A stretch of DNA of 64,000 nucleotides from Alsobacter soli (lineage in GTDB: Bacteria > Pseudomonadota > Alphaproteobacteria > Rhizobiales > Beijerinckiaceae), in assembly GCF_003004785.1 (NCBI RefSeq), contig NZ_PVZS01000017.1, forward strand, positions 1 to 64,000, given 5' to 3'. Positions within the stretch are counted from its first letter, which is position 1; every line of letters starts with the position of its first letter. Positions 39,356 through 49,300 of this stretch are shown piece after piece. The position numbers were made by a program, and so were the translations under genes. The notes beneath the pieces were generated by a model. It did not search any database. It had not been told where the DNA came from and worked only from the letters and a program-made list of their open reading frames with translations.

Positions 39356-40371
39356 GCCACGCTCTCCGCGAGCTTGAGCAGCTCGGCGCAGGACGCGTTG
39401 CGGGCGGCGAAGTCCTTCCAGGCCGTCTCGCGCGACAGCTTGCGCCATTCTTCGAGGGTCGCGTCGTCGAGGGTCTTCACCGTGGCGCCGGCCTTCGAGA
39501 ACACCTTCTCGACTTCCTCGTCGTCCGCCTTGGCGCCCGCCGTGCCGAAGGGCTCCATCTCGGCGCCGACGGCCAGGATGGCGTCCTGCTGGTTCTTGGG
39601 AAGCGCGTCGAAGATGGACTTCGACATCAGCAGCGGCTCCAGCATGAACCAGTAGAACCGGCCGCGGCCGGAGGTCAGGTTCTTGGCGAGCTCCTCCAGG
39701 TGGAAGGAGATCAGGCTGGTGGAGGAGGTGACCACGGCGTCGCAGGCCCCGGTCTGCATGGCGGCGTAGGATTCGTTGGACGGGATGTTCAGCGTCGCCG
39801 CGCCGGCCGCCTTGAACACCATGTCCATTTCGCGCGAGCCGCCCCGGATCTTGATGCCCTTGGCGTCCGCAGGCGTGATGACCGGCATCTTGCTGGCGAC
39901 GCCGCCCGACTGCCAGATCCACGTGATGATCATGATGCCCTTGTCGGCCAGGATGTCGGAGAGTTTCTTCCCGACCGGCGACGTCTTCCAGGCCGCGCCC
40001 TGCTCGTAGGACGTCACGAGGCCGGGCATCAGCCCGATGTTGGTCTCCGCCACCTCGCCGCCGGCGTAGCTCAGGGGGTAAAGGCTCATGTCCAGCGCGC
40101 CCTTGCGCATGGCGGAGAACTGGGCGTTGGTCTTCATCAGGGACGAGCCCGGGTAGACCTGGGCCGTCAGTTCGCCCTTGGTGCGCTTCTCAAGCTCGGC
40201 TGCGAACTTGCGGCACATGCGGTCGCGGAAATCGCCCTGCTCCATGGTTCCGCCGGGGAACTGGTGGGAGATCTTCAAGGCCTTCTGCTGGGCGAAGCTG
40301 CCGCGCGGCAGCGAAAGGATGGCTGGGGCGGCGAGGCCGGCGCGCAGCACGGAGCGGCGGGATATCAGCAT
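39352..40371 (-). CDS. TRAP transporter substrate-binding protein (DctP type), probably malonate-binding
   Basis: The 339-residue periplasmic receptor begins MLISRRSVLRAGLAAPAIL, a Tat-like signal peptide, then ISHQFPGGT and the family core with KIRGGSREMDMVFKAAGA, which holds the carboxylate-binding Arg, and a NIPSNESYAAMQTGACDAV region. Its place at the head of the matAB operon implies malonate or another small dicarboxylate. Promoter and operator are in the 125-base gap to the divergent regulator. Confidence 0.9.
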   Translation of the reverse strand: MLISRRSVLRAGLAAPAILSLPRGSFAQQKALKISHQFPGGTMEQGDFRDRMCRKFAAELEKRTKGELTAQVYPGSSLMKTNAQFSAMRKGALDMSLYPLSYAGGEVAETNIGLMPGLVTSYEQGAAWKTSPVGKKLSDILADKGIMIITWIWQSGGVASKMPVITPADAKGIKIRGGSREMDMVFKAAGAATLNIPSNESYAAMQTGACDAVVTSSTSLISFHLEELAKNLTSGRGRFYWFMLEPLLMSKSIFDALPKNQQDAILAVGAEMEPFGTAGAKADDEEVEKVFSKAGATVKTLDDATLEEWRKLSRETAWKDFAARNASCAELLKLAESVA

Positions 40372-40427
40372 GGCGTATTCCTCGAGGTCTTCCGCCTGCT
40401 CGGGCGGTCGCTTCTGTGGCGAATAGA

Positions 40428-40437
40428 ATACGCGTAT
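40428..40437. repeat. Palindrome ATACGCGTAT in the dctP-matR gap
   Basis: A perfect 10-base palindrome 57 bases upstream of the dctP start. It may be a second operator half or part of the dctP promoter. Confidence 0.35.
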
Positions 40438-40459
40438 CTCGTCCTGTACGAAGCGTCAA

Positions 40460-40476
40460 CGTCCGTGTATACATGA
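40460..40476. promoter_or_regulatory. matO-like operator for the GntR regulator
   Basis: The palindrome TGTATACA (40466-40473) lies within CCGTGTATACATGA. This differs at two of 14 positions from the reverse complement of the MatR operator of Rhizobium leguminosarum as I recall it (TCTTGTATACACGA), and it shares the core of the MdcY operator of Acinetobacter (ATTGTATACAAT). It stands between the malonate operon and its regulator. Confidence 0.6.
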
Positions 40477-40496
40477 CGAGGTTAAGGGTGCACAGA

Positions 40497-41165
40497 ATGA
40501 CCGAAACCTCGACCATTCCACCGGGCGTCAGGCTCCGCGATCTGATCGAGCAGGCGATCCTGACGGGCGACTTCCCCCCGGGTGAAAAGCTCGAGGAGGT
40601 GGCCTTGGCGCAGCGGTTCGGCGTTTCGCGGACCCCCGTGCGCGAGGCGCTTCACCAGCTCTCGGCCGCCGGGCTGGTCGAGTCCCGCCCGCGGCGCGGG
40701 GCGGTGGTCGCCACGATCACGCCGGAACGCCTGATCGAGATGTTCGAAGTCATGGCGGAGTTGGAGGCCTTCGCGGCCAAGCTCGCGGCGCGGCGCCTGA
40801 CGCCGGAGACCGAGGCGGCCATCGTGGAGGCGCACAGGGCCTGCAAGGCGGCGCTGTCGCAGGGGCCGGACGCCTACTACTACGAGAACGAGCGGTTCCA
40901 CTTCGCCATCTACCAGGCGAGCAGGAACGGATTCCTGATCGAGCAGGCGACCGCGCTGCACCGCCGGCTCAAGCCGTACCGCCGGTTGCAGCTGCGCGTA
41001 CGCAACCGCGTGGCCGCGTCCTTCGACGAGCATGGGGCGATCGTTGACGCCATCCGGTCCGGCAAGGCCAAGAAGGCCGCGACTCTCATTCGCGAGCATA
41101 TTTCCGTGCAGGGCGAACGCTTCGCCGACCTGATGGCGAGCCTCCCGAGCCTGAAGGCGGGCTGA
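40497..41165 (+). CDS. matR: GntR family (FCD) malonate regulator
   Basis: The 222-residue repressor has an N-terminal winged helix (LAQRFGVSRTPVREALHQL, about 36-54) and an FCD effector domain with Asp/His metal ligands (ENERFHFAIY, AIVDAI, LIREHIS). It is divergent from the malonate operon and should release its operator when malonate or malonyl-CoA is bound. The ATG at 40497 is chosen because an in-frame ATG at 40473 overlaps the operator, and AAGGGTG lies about ten bases upstream of 40497. Its 3' end overlaps the convergent hydrolase gene by 80 bases. Confidence 0.88.
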   Translation: MTETSTIPPGVRLRDLIEQAILTGDFPPGEKLEEVALAQRFGVSRTPVREALHQLSAAGLVESRPRRGAVVATITPERLIEMFEVMAELEAFAAKLAARRLTPETEAAIVEAHRACKAALSQGPDAYYYENERFHFAIYQASRNGFLIEQATALHRRLKPYRRLQLRVRNRVAASFDEHGAIVDAIRSGKAKKAATLIREHISVQGERFADLMASLPSLKAG

Positions 41166-42198
41166 CCCCGGGTTTCGCGGCCTTGCCGGCGCCGAGGAAG
41201 AGGGCGATCTCGGCCCATTCGGTCCGGAGGGTTTGGGCGCCGAGGAACAATGAGAGGTGGGCGCAGGGCGCGAGCGCCTTGTGAACGTGGGCGGCGGGGG
41301 TCCCGACGAGCTTTCGCGCCGCGAAGGCTTGGGCGGGAGGGGCGATCGGGTCGTCTGCGCCGGCGAGAATGAACAGGGGGCACGTGACGTCCTTCAGCCG
41401 GATCGTCCGGCCGAGCGCCGCGAATGCGTCCCGCGCCAGCCGGTTTTCGCGGAACAACCATTCCGCGCTTTGCAGCCAGTAGCGTCCGGGCAGGTCAAGC
41501 GTCGCCTTGTTCCACTCCGCGTAGGCGTCCCCGAGGCGCGTCTCCGGATCCTGCAGAATGGACCCGACATCCTCCTCCTGGATCTGGGCGCTTTCGAAAA
41601 AGGCCAGCATCCGGAGGCCCGAGATCAGGCCGTCGCCTCCTGAGGCCAAGCCCTGCAGGGCCTCCGGCGAAGCCGCGCGGGTGGCCTGGACCAGCCCGGA
41701 CGGACCCGCATCGGTGTCGACCGGCGCGCCGGCCAGGACCAGGCTCGCCGCCTTGCGCGGGAACCGGGCGGCGTAGGCCAGCGACAGCCAGCCGCCCTGG
41801 CACACCCCGACCAGCTGCGCCCGGCCGCCGACGTCGTCCACGGCGACGTTCAGGTCGGCAAGGCTGTCGTCGATGGTCTGGAACCGCATCTCAGGGGTGG
41901 CCGAGCGGCGTTCCAGCACGTAGAGGCCGGGCAGGCCCGCGGCCATCAGGGTGGCGACGAGGCTGTGACCCTCGGCGAAGTCGACGATCCCTGCCCCGTG
42001 GATGGCGTAGGGCGCGACGATCAAAATCGGCTCGGCCGATGCTTCGGGCGCGCCGAAGCGGCGCAGGCGAACGGACTGCGTCTCCGTGACGACCACGTTC
42101 GGGGTAGCCCAGCGGCTTTCAATCCCCTTGGGCTCCATGGGCGCGCTGAACGCGAAAGGCCAGAGCCAGGGCGTCCAGGGCAGCCAAGGTTGGGACAT
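41086..42198 (-). CDS. Alpha/beta hydrolase with cysteine nucleophile, PHA synthase/depolymerase-like
   Basis: The 370-residue protein has an alpha/beta-hydrolase core with LVGVCQGGWLSLAY (nucleophile Cys in a lipase-box-like GxCxGG, as in PhaC). An Asp lies in LAGADDPIAPP and a His in CAHLSLFLG. PhaC enzymes polymerise hydroxyacyl-CoA; this one is about the length of class III PhaC but its N-terminus differs, so a depolymerase or another acyl-transfer role is possible. AGGAGGA lies seven bases before the ATG at 42198. The last 27 residues are low-complexity (Pro, Ser, Gly, Arg) and come from the stretch that overlaps matR tail to tail. Confidence 0.65.
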   Translation of the reverse strand: MSQPWLPWTPWLWPFAFSAPMEPKGIESRWATPNVVVTETQSVRLRRFGAPEASAEPILIVAPYAIHGAGIVDFAEGHSLVATLMAAGLPGLYVLERRSATPEMRFQTIDDSLADLNVAVDDVGGRAQLVGVCQGGWLSLAYAARFPRKAASLVLAGAPVDTDAGPSGLVQATRAASPEALQGLASGGDGLISGLRMLAFFESAQIQEEDVGSILQDPETRLGDAYAEWNKATLDLPGRYWLQSAEWLFRENRLARDAFAALGRTIRLKDVTCPLFILAGADDPIAPPAQAFAARKLVGTPAAHVHKALAPCAHLSLFLGAQTLRTEWAEIALFLGAGKAAKPGVSPPSGSGGSPSGRRSVRPARKYARE

Positions 42199-42335
42199 CA
42201 GGCTTCCTCCTGTGTCCATCCTGCTCCGGCCGGGGCGCCGACGCGTTGATCCGCCTCACGTCGGCATGGGTCTTGCGGCCACCCGCCGCGCCCGATCTAC
42301 TTGGCGGCAGGCGCCACCACCGTCATGAGCACTCG

Positions 42336-43631
42336 ATGTCCGGCCCCCGTCCGCCCGCTTTCGAAACCCTGAGCCTCCATGCGGGCCAGAGGCCCGACCC
42401 AACGACGGGCTCCCGGGCCGTGCCGATCCACCAGACCACGTCCTTCGTCTTCGAGGACGCGGACCATGCCGCCGCGCTGTTCAACCTGGAGCGGCCGGGC
42501 CACATCTACAGCCGCATCTCCAACCCCACGGTGGCCGTGCTCGAGGAACGCCTGGCCGCCCTCGAGGGCGGCGTCGGGGCGGTCTGCACGGCGAGCGGCC
42601 AGGCGGCCATGCACCTGGCCATCGCCACCCTGCTCTCCGCCGGCGACCATATCGTGGCGTCGGCATCCCTGTACGGGGGCACCGTCAATCTGCTCGCCCA
42701 TACGCTGCCGCGGTTCGGGATCACGACCACCTTCGTGAAGCCGCGTGACCACGAGGCGCTCCGGACCGCCATCGGGCCTCGCACACGGCTCGTCATCGGA
42801 GAGACGATCGGCAACCCGGGGCTGGAGGTGCTGGACATCCCCAAGGTGGCGGCCATCGCGCATGCGGTCGGGATCCCGCTGCTGATCGACAACACCTTCG
42901 CGACGCCCTGGCTCAGCCGACCCTTCGAGCTCGGCGCGGACGTCGTCACGCACTCGGTCACCAAGTGGATCGGAGGGCACGGCGTCGCGATCGGTGGCGT
43001 GCTGATCGACGGAGGCCGGTTCGACTGGCGGGCATCGTGCCGGTTTCCGACGCTCACCGAGCCCTATGCGGGATACCACGGCATGGTCTTCGCAGAGGAG
43101 TTCGGGCCCGCGGCGTTCATCATGCGCGCCCGGACCGAGGGGCTGCGCGATTTCGGGGCCTGCCTCAGCCCGACGAACGCCTTCCATCTTCTTCAAGGCG
43201 TCGAGACCCTGCCGCTGCGGATGCAACGTCACATGGAGAACACGGAGGCCGTGCTCGACTTCCTGGACCGGCACGAAGCCGTGTCCTGGGTGCTCCATCC
43301 CAGTCTGGAGAGCCACCCGGACCACGCGTTGGCGAAGGAGTTGCTCCCGCGCGGAGCGGGCTCCATCGTGAGCTTCGGGGTGACGGGAGGTCGTCCGGCC
43401 GGCAAGCGCTTTATCGAGGCGCTGCGGCTCGCGAGCCACCTCGCCAATGTGGGCGACGCCAAGACCCTCGTGATCCACCCAGCCAGCACGACCCACCAGC
43501 AGATGGACGCGGCGCAGCTGGCGGCCGCGGGAATCGGGGAGGACATGATTCGCCTCTCTGTGGGGCTCGAGAACGCCGCCGACCTGGTCGCCGACCTCAA
43601 TCAGGCGCTGCGCGCCTCGCAGCGGGGCTGA
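42336..43631 (+). CDS. metY: O-acetylhomoserine sulfhydrylase (MetY type)
   Basis: The 431-residue PLP enzyme of the Cys/Met metabolism family makes homocysteine from O-acetylhomoserine and sulfide. Seen are SLHAGQRPDPTTGSRAVPIHQTTSF, YSRISNPT, ASGQAAMHLAI, the PLP lysine in HSVTKWIGGHG and HPASTTHQQM. The ATG at 42336 begins the family's conserved N-terminus; no strong ribosome binding site is visible. It is three bases upstream of the alpha/beta hydrolase gene. Confidence 0.9.
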   Translation: MSGPRPPAFETLSLHAGQRPDPTTGSRAVPIHQTTSFVFEDADHAAALFNLERPGHIYSRISNPTVAVLEERLAALEGGVGAVCTASGQAAMHLAIATLLSAGDHIVASASLYGGTVNLLAHTLPRFGITTTFVKPRDHEALRTAIGPRTRLVIGETIGNPGLEVLDIPKVAAIAHAVGIPLLIDNTFATPWLSRPFELGADVVTHSVTKWIGGHGVAIGGVLIDGGRFDWRASCRFPTLTEPYAGYHGMVFAEEFGPAAFIMRARTEGLRDFGACLSPTNAFHLLQGVETLPLRMQRHMENTEAVLDFLDRHEAVSWVLHPSLESHPDHALAKELLPRGAGSIVSFGVTGGRPAGKRFIEALRLASHLANVGDAKTLVIHPASTTHQQMDAAQLAAAGIGEDMIRLSVGLENAADLVADLNQALRASQRG

Positions 43632-43634
43632 CCG

Positions 43635-44423
43635 ATGCGCCTCACGGTCGACGGCCACCCCGTTTTCGCCGCCACGGGCGGCAAGCCCTTCGATCCCGCC
43701 CTGCCGGCGGTGGTCTTCATCCACGGCGCCGGCATGGACCACACGGTCTGGGCCCTGCAGGCGCGCTGGTTCGCCCACCACGGCCGGGCCGTGCTCGCCG
43801 TGGACCTCCCCGGCCACGGCGCCAGCGAAGGGCCCCCGCTACGCTCGATCGAGTCCATGGCGGACTGGACGGTGCGGCTGCTTGACGCCGCAGGCGTCCG
43901 CAAGGCCGCGCTTGTCGGGCACTCCATGGGCGGGTTGGTGGCGCTCGAGGCGGCCACTCGCCATCCCGGGCGCGTCCGGGCTATCGGGCTGGTCGGGACG
44001 GCCGCGGCGGCCCCTGTTTCGGCGGACCTGCTCGCGGCGGCGGAGGCCAACGATCACCGCGCGGTGGACATGGTGGCGGTGTGGGGCTTCGGCCCGAGGG
44101 CCGGACTGGGCGGTTCGCCTGTTCCGGGTCTCTGGATGCTGGGGGACGGCGTCCGGCTGCTCGAGCGCTCCGCGCCGGGCGTGCTCCATGCCGACCTCGC
44201 CGCCTGCGACGCCTACAAGGGCGGCTTGGACGCCGCCGGGCGTGCCCGCTGCCCGGCCGCTCTCGTCCTGGGCGAAAAGGACCAGATGACGCCCGCAAAA
44301 GCCGGACGCGCCCTCGGGGCCGCGATCATGGGCGCGGTGACGCAGGTCGTTCCCAAGGCCGGCCACATGCTGATGGTGGAGGCGCCCGAAGACGTGCTGG
44401 ATGGCCTGCGCGCGGTCGTTTGA
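43635..44423 (+). CDS. Alpha/beta hydrolase
   Basis: The 262-residue protein has VFIHGAGMDHTVW (oxyanion region), the nucleophile elbow GHSMGGL, Asp in LGEKDQMTP and His in KAGHMLMVEAP. It is a complete Ser-His-Asp hydrolase of unknown substrate. It starts three bases after metY, so they are co-transcribed. A homoserine acetyltransferase (MetX) would fit the context but is longer and has a different elbow, so this is not called. Confidence 0.85.
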   Translation: MRLTVDGHPVFAATGGKPFDPALPAVVFIHGAGMDHTVWALQARWFAHHGRAVLAVDLPGHGASEGPPLRSIESMADWTVRLLDAAGVRKAALVGHSMGGLVALEAATRHPGRVRAIGLVGTAAAAPVSADLLAAAEANDHRAVDMVAVWGFGPRAGLGGSPVPGLWMLGDGVRLLERSAPGVLHADLAACDAYKGGLDAAGRARCPAALVLGEKDQMTPAKAGRALGAAIMGAVTQVVPKAGHMLMVEAPEDVLDGLRAVV

Positions 44424-44449
44424 CTCACTCCTTCCCTTGGCCGCGGCCC

Positions 44450-44875
44450 TCAGGCCGCAGGCTCGTCCTTGCGCAACTCAGCGGGCGCGGCCTCGGGCCG
44501 CTCCTTGGGCGCCAGTCTGCCTTCCTCGGCCTTGTAGTAGTACTGCGAGCAGACCAGCCAGCCCTTGATCGGCCTGAGCGGGACCACGCACAGCAGCAGC
44601 AACATGGGCAACGACACGAGCAGGTGCCCCCACCAGGGCGGCTGGTAGGCGGCGTCGTACCACAGGGCGAAGCCCAGCACCGGGAAGCTCATGGCGCTCA
44701 TGGCGAAAAAGGCGGGTCCGTCCGCCGGGTCGGCGAAATCATAGTCGAGCCCGCAGGCATCGCAGCGCGGCGCGAGCTTCAGGAAGCCCGAGAACAGATG
44801 GCCCTTGGCGCAGCGTGGGCAGCGCCCGCGCAGGCCGGTCAGGAAGGGCGGGGGAAGCGCGGCGACGCTGCTCAT
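44450..44875 (-). CDS. DUF983 family membrane protein
   Basis: The 141-residue protein begins with two CxxC pairs in a zinc-ribbon arrangement (RCPRCAKGHLF and RCDACGLDY), followed by two hydrophobic segments (FFAMSAMSFPVLGFALWY and LLVSLPMLLLLCVVPL). This is the DUF983 layout. The family is common in alphaproteobacteria and often lies near cytochrome oxidase genes, but here the neighbours give no clue. The start at 44875 begins the family pattern. Confidence 0.85.
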   Translation of the reverse strand: MSSVAALPPPFLTGLRGRCPRCAKGHLFSGFLKLAPRCDACGLDYDFADPADGPAFFAMSAMSFPVLGFALWYDAAYQPPWWGHLLVSLPMLLLLCVVPLRPIKGWLVCSQYYYKAEEGRLAPKERPEAAPAELRKDEPAA

Positions 44876-45028
44876 CGGGAACTCCGGCTGGTCCCGCCGG
44901 CGGCGGGAACGGATGCAACATAGGGACGCGGCGGCGCGCTCGCCATGCGTCAAAGCCGCTAACGCCCCGTGCGCGAACATGGTTTGTTGGCCCGGTCGAG
45001 CAATGCGACGAACCGGGGGGACTTGTCC

Positions 45029-46228
45029 ATGGGCGCACTCGCCGTGCTGCTCTTCGCCTATGTGCTGAGCCAGTTCTTCCGCGCCTTCCTGGCCATCGTC
45101 GCCGCCGACCTGACCCGCGAACTGGGCCTCGACGCCGCCCAACTCGGGCAATTGTCGGCCATTTGGTTCGCGGCCTTCGCACTTGCCCAGTTCCCCGTCG
45201 GCGTCACCCTGGACCGCTTCGGCCCACGATGGACGATCGCCGGGTTCATGCTGCTCGCCGTGGCGGGCTCGGGGTTGTTCGCGGTCGCGGGCGGCTTCGC
45301 GGGGCTCCTGGCCGCCATGGCTCTCATCGGCGCGGGCTGCGCCCCGGTGCTGATGGGCAGCCTCTACTACTATGGGCGCGTCGCCCCGCCCGAGAAGTTC
45401 GCCATGATGGCCTCCATCACCATCGGGGTCGGCACCTTCGGCAACCTCCTAGGGGCCACGCCCCTGGCCCTCGCCGTGGCCCGCTTCGGTTGGCGGCCCA
45501 GCATCGCCGCCATTGCGGCGGTGACGCTGCTCAGCGTCGTGCTGGTCATGGCCGTTTTGCGCGATCCGCCTCCGGTCCGAAGCGAGGGCCGCAGCCACGG
45601 CGTGCTTTCAGGCTTTATCGAGGTCGCCCGTCTGCGCCCGCTGTGGCTCATGCTGCCGCTTACGCTGGTGAGCTACGCGGTCGTGATCGCGCTCCGGAGT
45701 CTCTGGATCGCTCCCTATTTCGGCCAGGTCCACGGCTTCGACACCGTGGCCCGTGGCAACGCCGCCCTCGCCATGGGGGCGGCGCTGTCGCTGGGGGCGC
45801 TGGCCTACGGCCCCTTCGAGCGCTGGATCGGCGGACCCAAGCGCGCGACGCTCGCGGGCAGCGTCGCCACCGCGGCAGCCCTCCTCGCCTTGGGACTCAA
45901 CCGGGGCTTCGGCCCGACGGAGGCCGTGACCCTGTATGTGGTGATCGGCGCCGCCGGAATGACCTACGGAATCCTGATGGCGCATGCGCGGGTGTTCTTT
46001 CCGCCCCACCTGCTGGGCCGCGGCGTCACCGCCATGAACTTCGTCTTCATTGGCGGCGCCGGGCTGCTGCAGTGGATTTCGGGGCAGTTCGTCCAGGCGC
46101 AGGCCAACTCAGGCGCCGCCCCGGCGGAGACCTACGGCCAGTTGCACCTGGTGTTCGGACTGGCGCTCGCCGCGGCCACTGTCGTGTATGTCTTCGCGCC
46201 GGCGCGTCCCCGGGTCACGACCTCCTGA
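45029..46228 (+). CDS. MFS transporter
   Basis: The 399-residue membrane protein has about 12 hydrophobic segments and the MFS loop motif between helices 2 and 3 (GVTLDRFGPRWTIAGF). It probably moves a small organic solute or drug; the substrate is not readable. GGGGGA lies eight bases before the ATG at 45029, which begins directly with the first helix (MGALAVLLFAYVLSQFFRA). Confidence 0.88.
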   Translation: MGALAVLLFAYVLSQFFRAFLAIVAADLTRELGLDAAQLGQLSAIWFAAFALAQFPVGVTLDRFGPRWTIAGFMLLAVAGSGLFAVAGGFAGLLAAMALIGAGCAPVLMGSLYYYGRVAPPEKFAMMASITIGVGTFGNLLGATPLALAVARFGWRPSIAAIAAVTLLSVVLVMAVLRDPPPVRSEGRSHGVLSGFIEVARLRPLWLMLPLTLVSYAVVIALRSLWIAPYFGQVHGFDTVARGNAALAMGAALSLGALAYGPFERWIGGPKRATLAGSVATAAALLALGLNRGFGPTEAVTLYVVIGAAGMTYGILMAHARVFFPPHLLGRGVTAMNFVFIGGAGLLQWISGQFVQAQANSGAAPAETYGQLHLVFGLALAAATVVYVFAPARPRVTTS

Positions 46229-46377
46229 CCCTTTCCTGGCTCCCGGCCCGGCCGTCACCCCACCCCGGCCCTGAGAGCCGACTCTCCCCCTCGGAGAGGC
46301 GGGTGGGGCGCGCGCTTCACCCGCGGAGGCCGGCGCCCCCTCTCGCACGGCGCTTCGGCGGCGTGTAGAAGAGGCGC
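46229..46377. other. Gap before polA with small inverted repeats
   Basis: The 149 bases are very GC-rich and contain the imperfect inverted repeat CTCTCCCCCTCGGAGAG and a GGGTGGGG tract. No clear promoter is visible; it may be another worn dispersed repeat. Confidence 0.4.
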
Positions 46378-49300
46378 ATGACCGACGCCGCCCAGATCGC
46401 CCCCGAAGCCCGCTCCCCCGAACGCGCCGTCCGCAAGGGCGACCACGTGTTCCTGGTGGACGGCTCCTCCTACATTTTCCGCGCCTACCACGCGCTGCCG
46501 CCGCTGACGCGCAAGTCGGACGGGCTGCCGATCGGCGCCGTGGCCGGCTTCTGCAACATGCTGTGGCGGCTCTTGCGCGACTCGGTGGCGGGCGAGAAGC
46601 CGACCCATCTCGCGGTGGTGTTCGACAAGTCGGCGACGACGTTCCGCAACGCGCTTTACGACGAGTACAAGTCGCACCGCCCGGAGCCGCCGGAGGACCT
46701 GCGCCCGCAGTTCCGGCTCATTCGTGACGCGGTGCGGGCCTTCGACATCCCCTGCGTCGAGCAGGACGGGTTCGAGGCCGACGACATCATCGCGACCTAT
46801 GCCCGCGTGGCCTGCGAGGCCGGCGCCACGACCACCATCGTGGCCTCCGACAAGGACCTCATGCAGCTCGTCGGCAACGGCGTGACCATGTACGACACCA
46901 TGAAGGAGAAGCGGATCGGCCGGGACGAGGTGGTCGAGAAGTTCGGCGTGCAGCCCGAGAAGGTCGTCGAGGTCCAGGCGCTGATCGGCGACCCGATCGA
47001 CAACGTCCCGGGCGTGCCCGGGATCGGGGTGAAGACGGCCGCCCAGCTCATCGCCGAATTCGGCGACCTGGAGACGCTGCTATCGCGCGCCCACGAGATC
47101 AAGCAGCCCAAGCGTCGCGAGGCGCTGATCGAGAACGCCGAAAAGGCGCGCCTCTCGCGCAAGCTGGTGCTGCTCGACAAGCATGTGCCGCTGGATCGGC
47201 CCATCGACACCATCGGGGTGCACGATCCCGATCCCAAGCGGCTGGTGTCGTTCCTGAAGGCCATGGAGTTCAACGCCGTCACGCGGCGCGTGTGCGAGGC
47301 CTATGGCCTCGAGGCTTCCGCGATCGACGCCGATCCGGACCTCGCGGCCCCCGGCGCGGGCACCAGCTGGCATGGGGTGACCGGCTTCACGCCTGTTCAG
47401 GCGGAGAGCGAGGCGCCGGCAGCCGGACGGGGCAGCCGCTCGGCCGCCATGGGCGCGCCGCAGACCCGGGCCGGCACCTACAAGGGCGCGGAGAACACCG
47501 TGGCTCCCCAGGCTGCCGCGCCGGCGGATGCGTCCGGGCCCACGCCCGGCCACAAGGCTGGGGAGGTGGCGGCGCGCATGCGCGCCATCCCGTTCCAGCT
47601 TTCCGCTTATGAGACGGTGCGCACGCTGGAGCGCCTCGACGCCTGGATCGCCGAGGCCTACGACCTCGGCCTCGTGGCCTTTGACACGGAGACAACGTCG
47701 CTCGACGCCATGCAGGCGGAGCTCGTCGGCTTCTCACTGTGCACCGCGCCCGGAAAGGCCTGCTACATCCCGGTTGGCCACAAGGGCGAGGGCAAGGGCG
47801 ACCTCTTTGGCGGCGCCGACCTCCTGCCGGATCAGTTGGCCCTCGCGGACGTGCTGGCGCGCCTGAAGCCGCTGCTGGAGGACAAGGGCGTCCTCAAGGT
47901 GGCTCAGAACTTCAAGTACGATTGGATGGTGCTGTGCCGCCACGGGATTCACGTGGCTCCGGCGGACGACACCATGCTGCTGTCCTACGTGCTAGACGCG
48001 GGGCGCGCGAACCACGGCATGGACGCGCTGGCCGAGAGCGTGCTTGGCCATCAGTCCATCCAGTTCGGCCATGTGGCCGGCAGCGGCAAGAGCTTCATTG
48101 GCTTCGCCCGCGTGGCCATCGACAAGGCGACCGAATACGCCGCCGAGGACGCGGACGTCACGTTCCGGCTCTGGCAGGTGCTGAAGGCGCGCCTCCCGGC
48201 GGAAGGCATGACCACGGCCTACGAGACGCTGGAACGACCCCTCAGCACGGTGCTGGGGCGCATGGAGCAGCGCGGCATCTCCATCGACCGCCAGATGCTG
48301 TCGCGCCTGTCGGGCGAGTTCGCCCAGAAGATGGCCGGGCTCGAGGCGGAGATCCACGTGCTTGCCGGCGAGCCCTTCAACCTGGGCTCGCCGAAGCAGC
48401 TCGGCGACATCCTGTTCGGCAAGATGGGTCTCCCCGGCGCGAAGAAGACCGCCACGGGCGCATGGTCGACCTCGGCGGGGGTCCTCGACGACCTCGCCGA
48501 GCAAGGGCATGCGCTGCCCGCCCGCATCCTGGAATGGCGGCAGCTGTCCAAGCTGAAGTCGACCTACACGGACGCGCTGCCGAGTTACGTACACAAGGAG
48601 ACCCATCGTGTACACACGTGCTTCTCCATGGCGTCCACGACCACAGGGCGGCTGTCCTCCTCCGAGCCGAACATCCAGAACATTCCGATCCGAACCGAGG
48701 AGGGGCGCAAGATCCGCGCGGCCTTCGTGTCCGCGCCGGGCACGAAGCTGATCTCGGCCGATTACTCGCAGATCGAACTGCGGGTTCTCGCCCACGTGGC
48801 CGACATCCCGCAGCTGCGCCGCGCCTTCGCGGAGGGCATCGACATTCACGCGCTCACGGCGTCCGAGATGTTCGGCGTGCCGGTGGAGGGCATGGACCCG
48901 ATGGTCCGACGCCGGGCCAAGGCGATCAACTTCGGCATCATCTACGGCATCTCGGCCTTCGGGCTCGCCAACCAGCTCGGCATTCCGCGCGAGGAGGCGG
49001 GGGCCTACATCAAGAAGTACTTCGAGCGTTTCCCGGGCATCCGCGACTACATGGAAGAGACCAAGCGCTTCGCCCGCTCCAACGGCTTCGTGACGACCAT
49101 CTTCGGCCGCAAGGCGCACTACCCTCAGATCAACTCCAAGAACCCGCAGGAGCGGGCCTTCATGGAGCGCGCCGCCATCAACGCCCCGATCCAGGGCTCG
49201 GCCGCGGACATCATCCGGCGCGCGATGGTGCGCATGGAGCCGGCGCTGGAAAAGGCGCGTGTCTCGGCCAAGATGCTGCTGCAGGTCCACGACGAGCTCG

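Noticed and set aside
43635-44423. MetX (homoserine acetyltransferase) next to metY
   Set aside because: The protein is about 100 residues too short and has a plain GHSMGG elbow, so a general hydrolase is the safer call.
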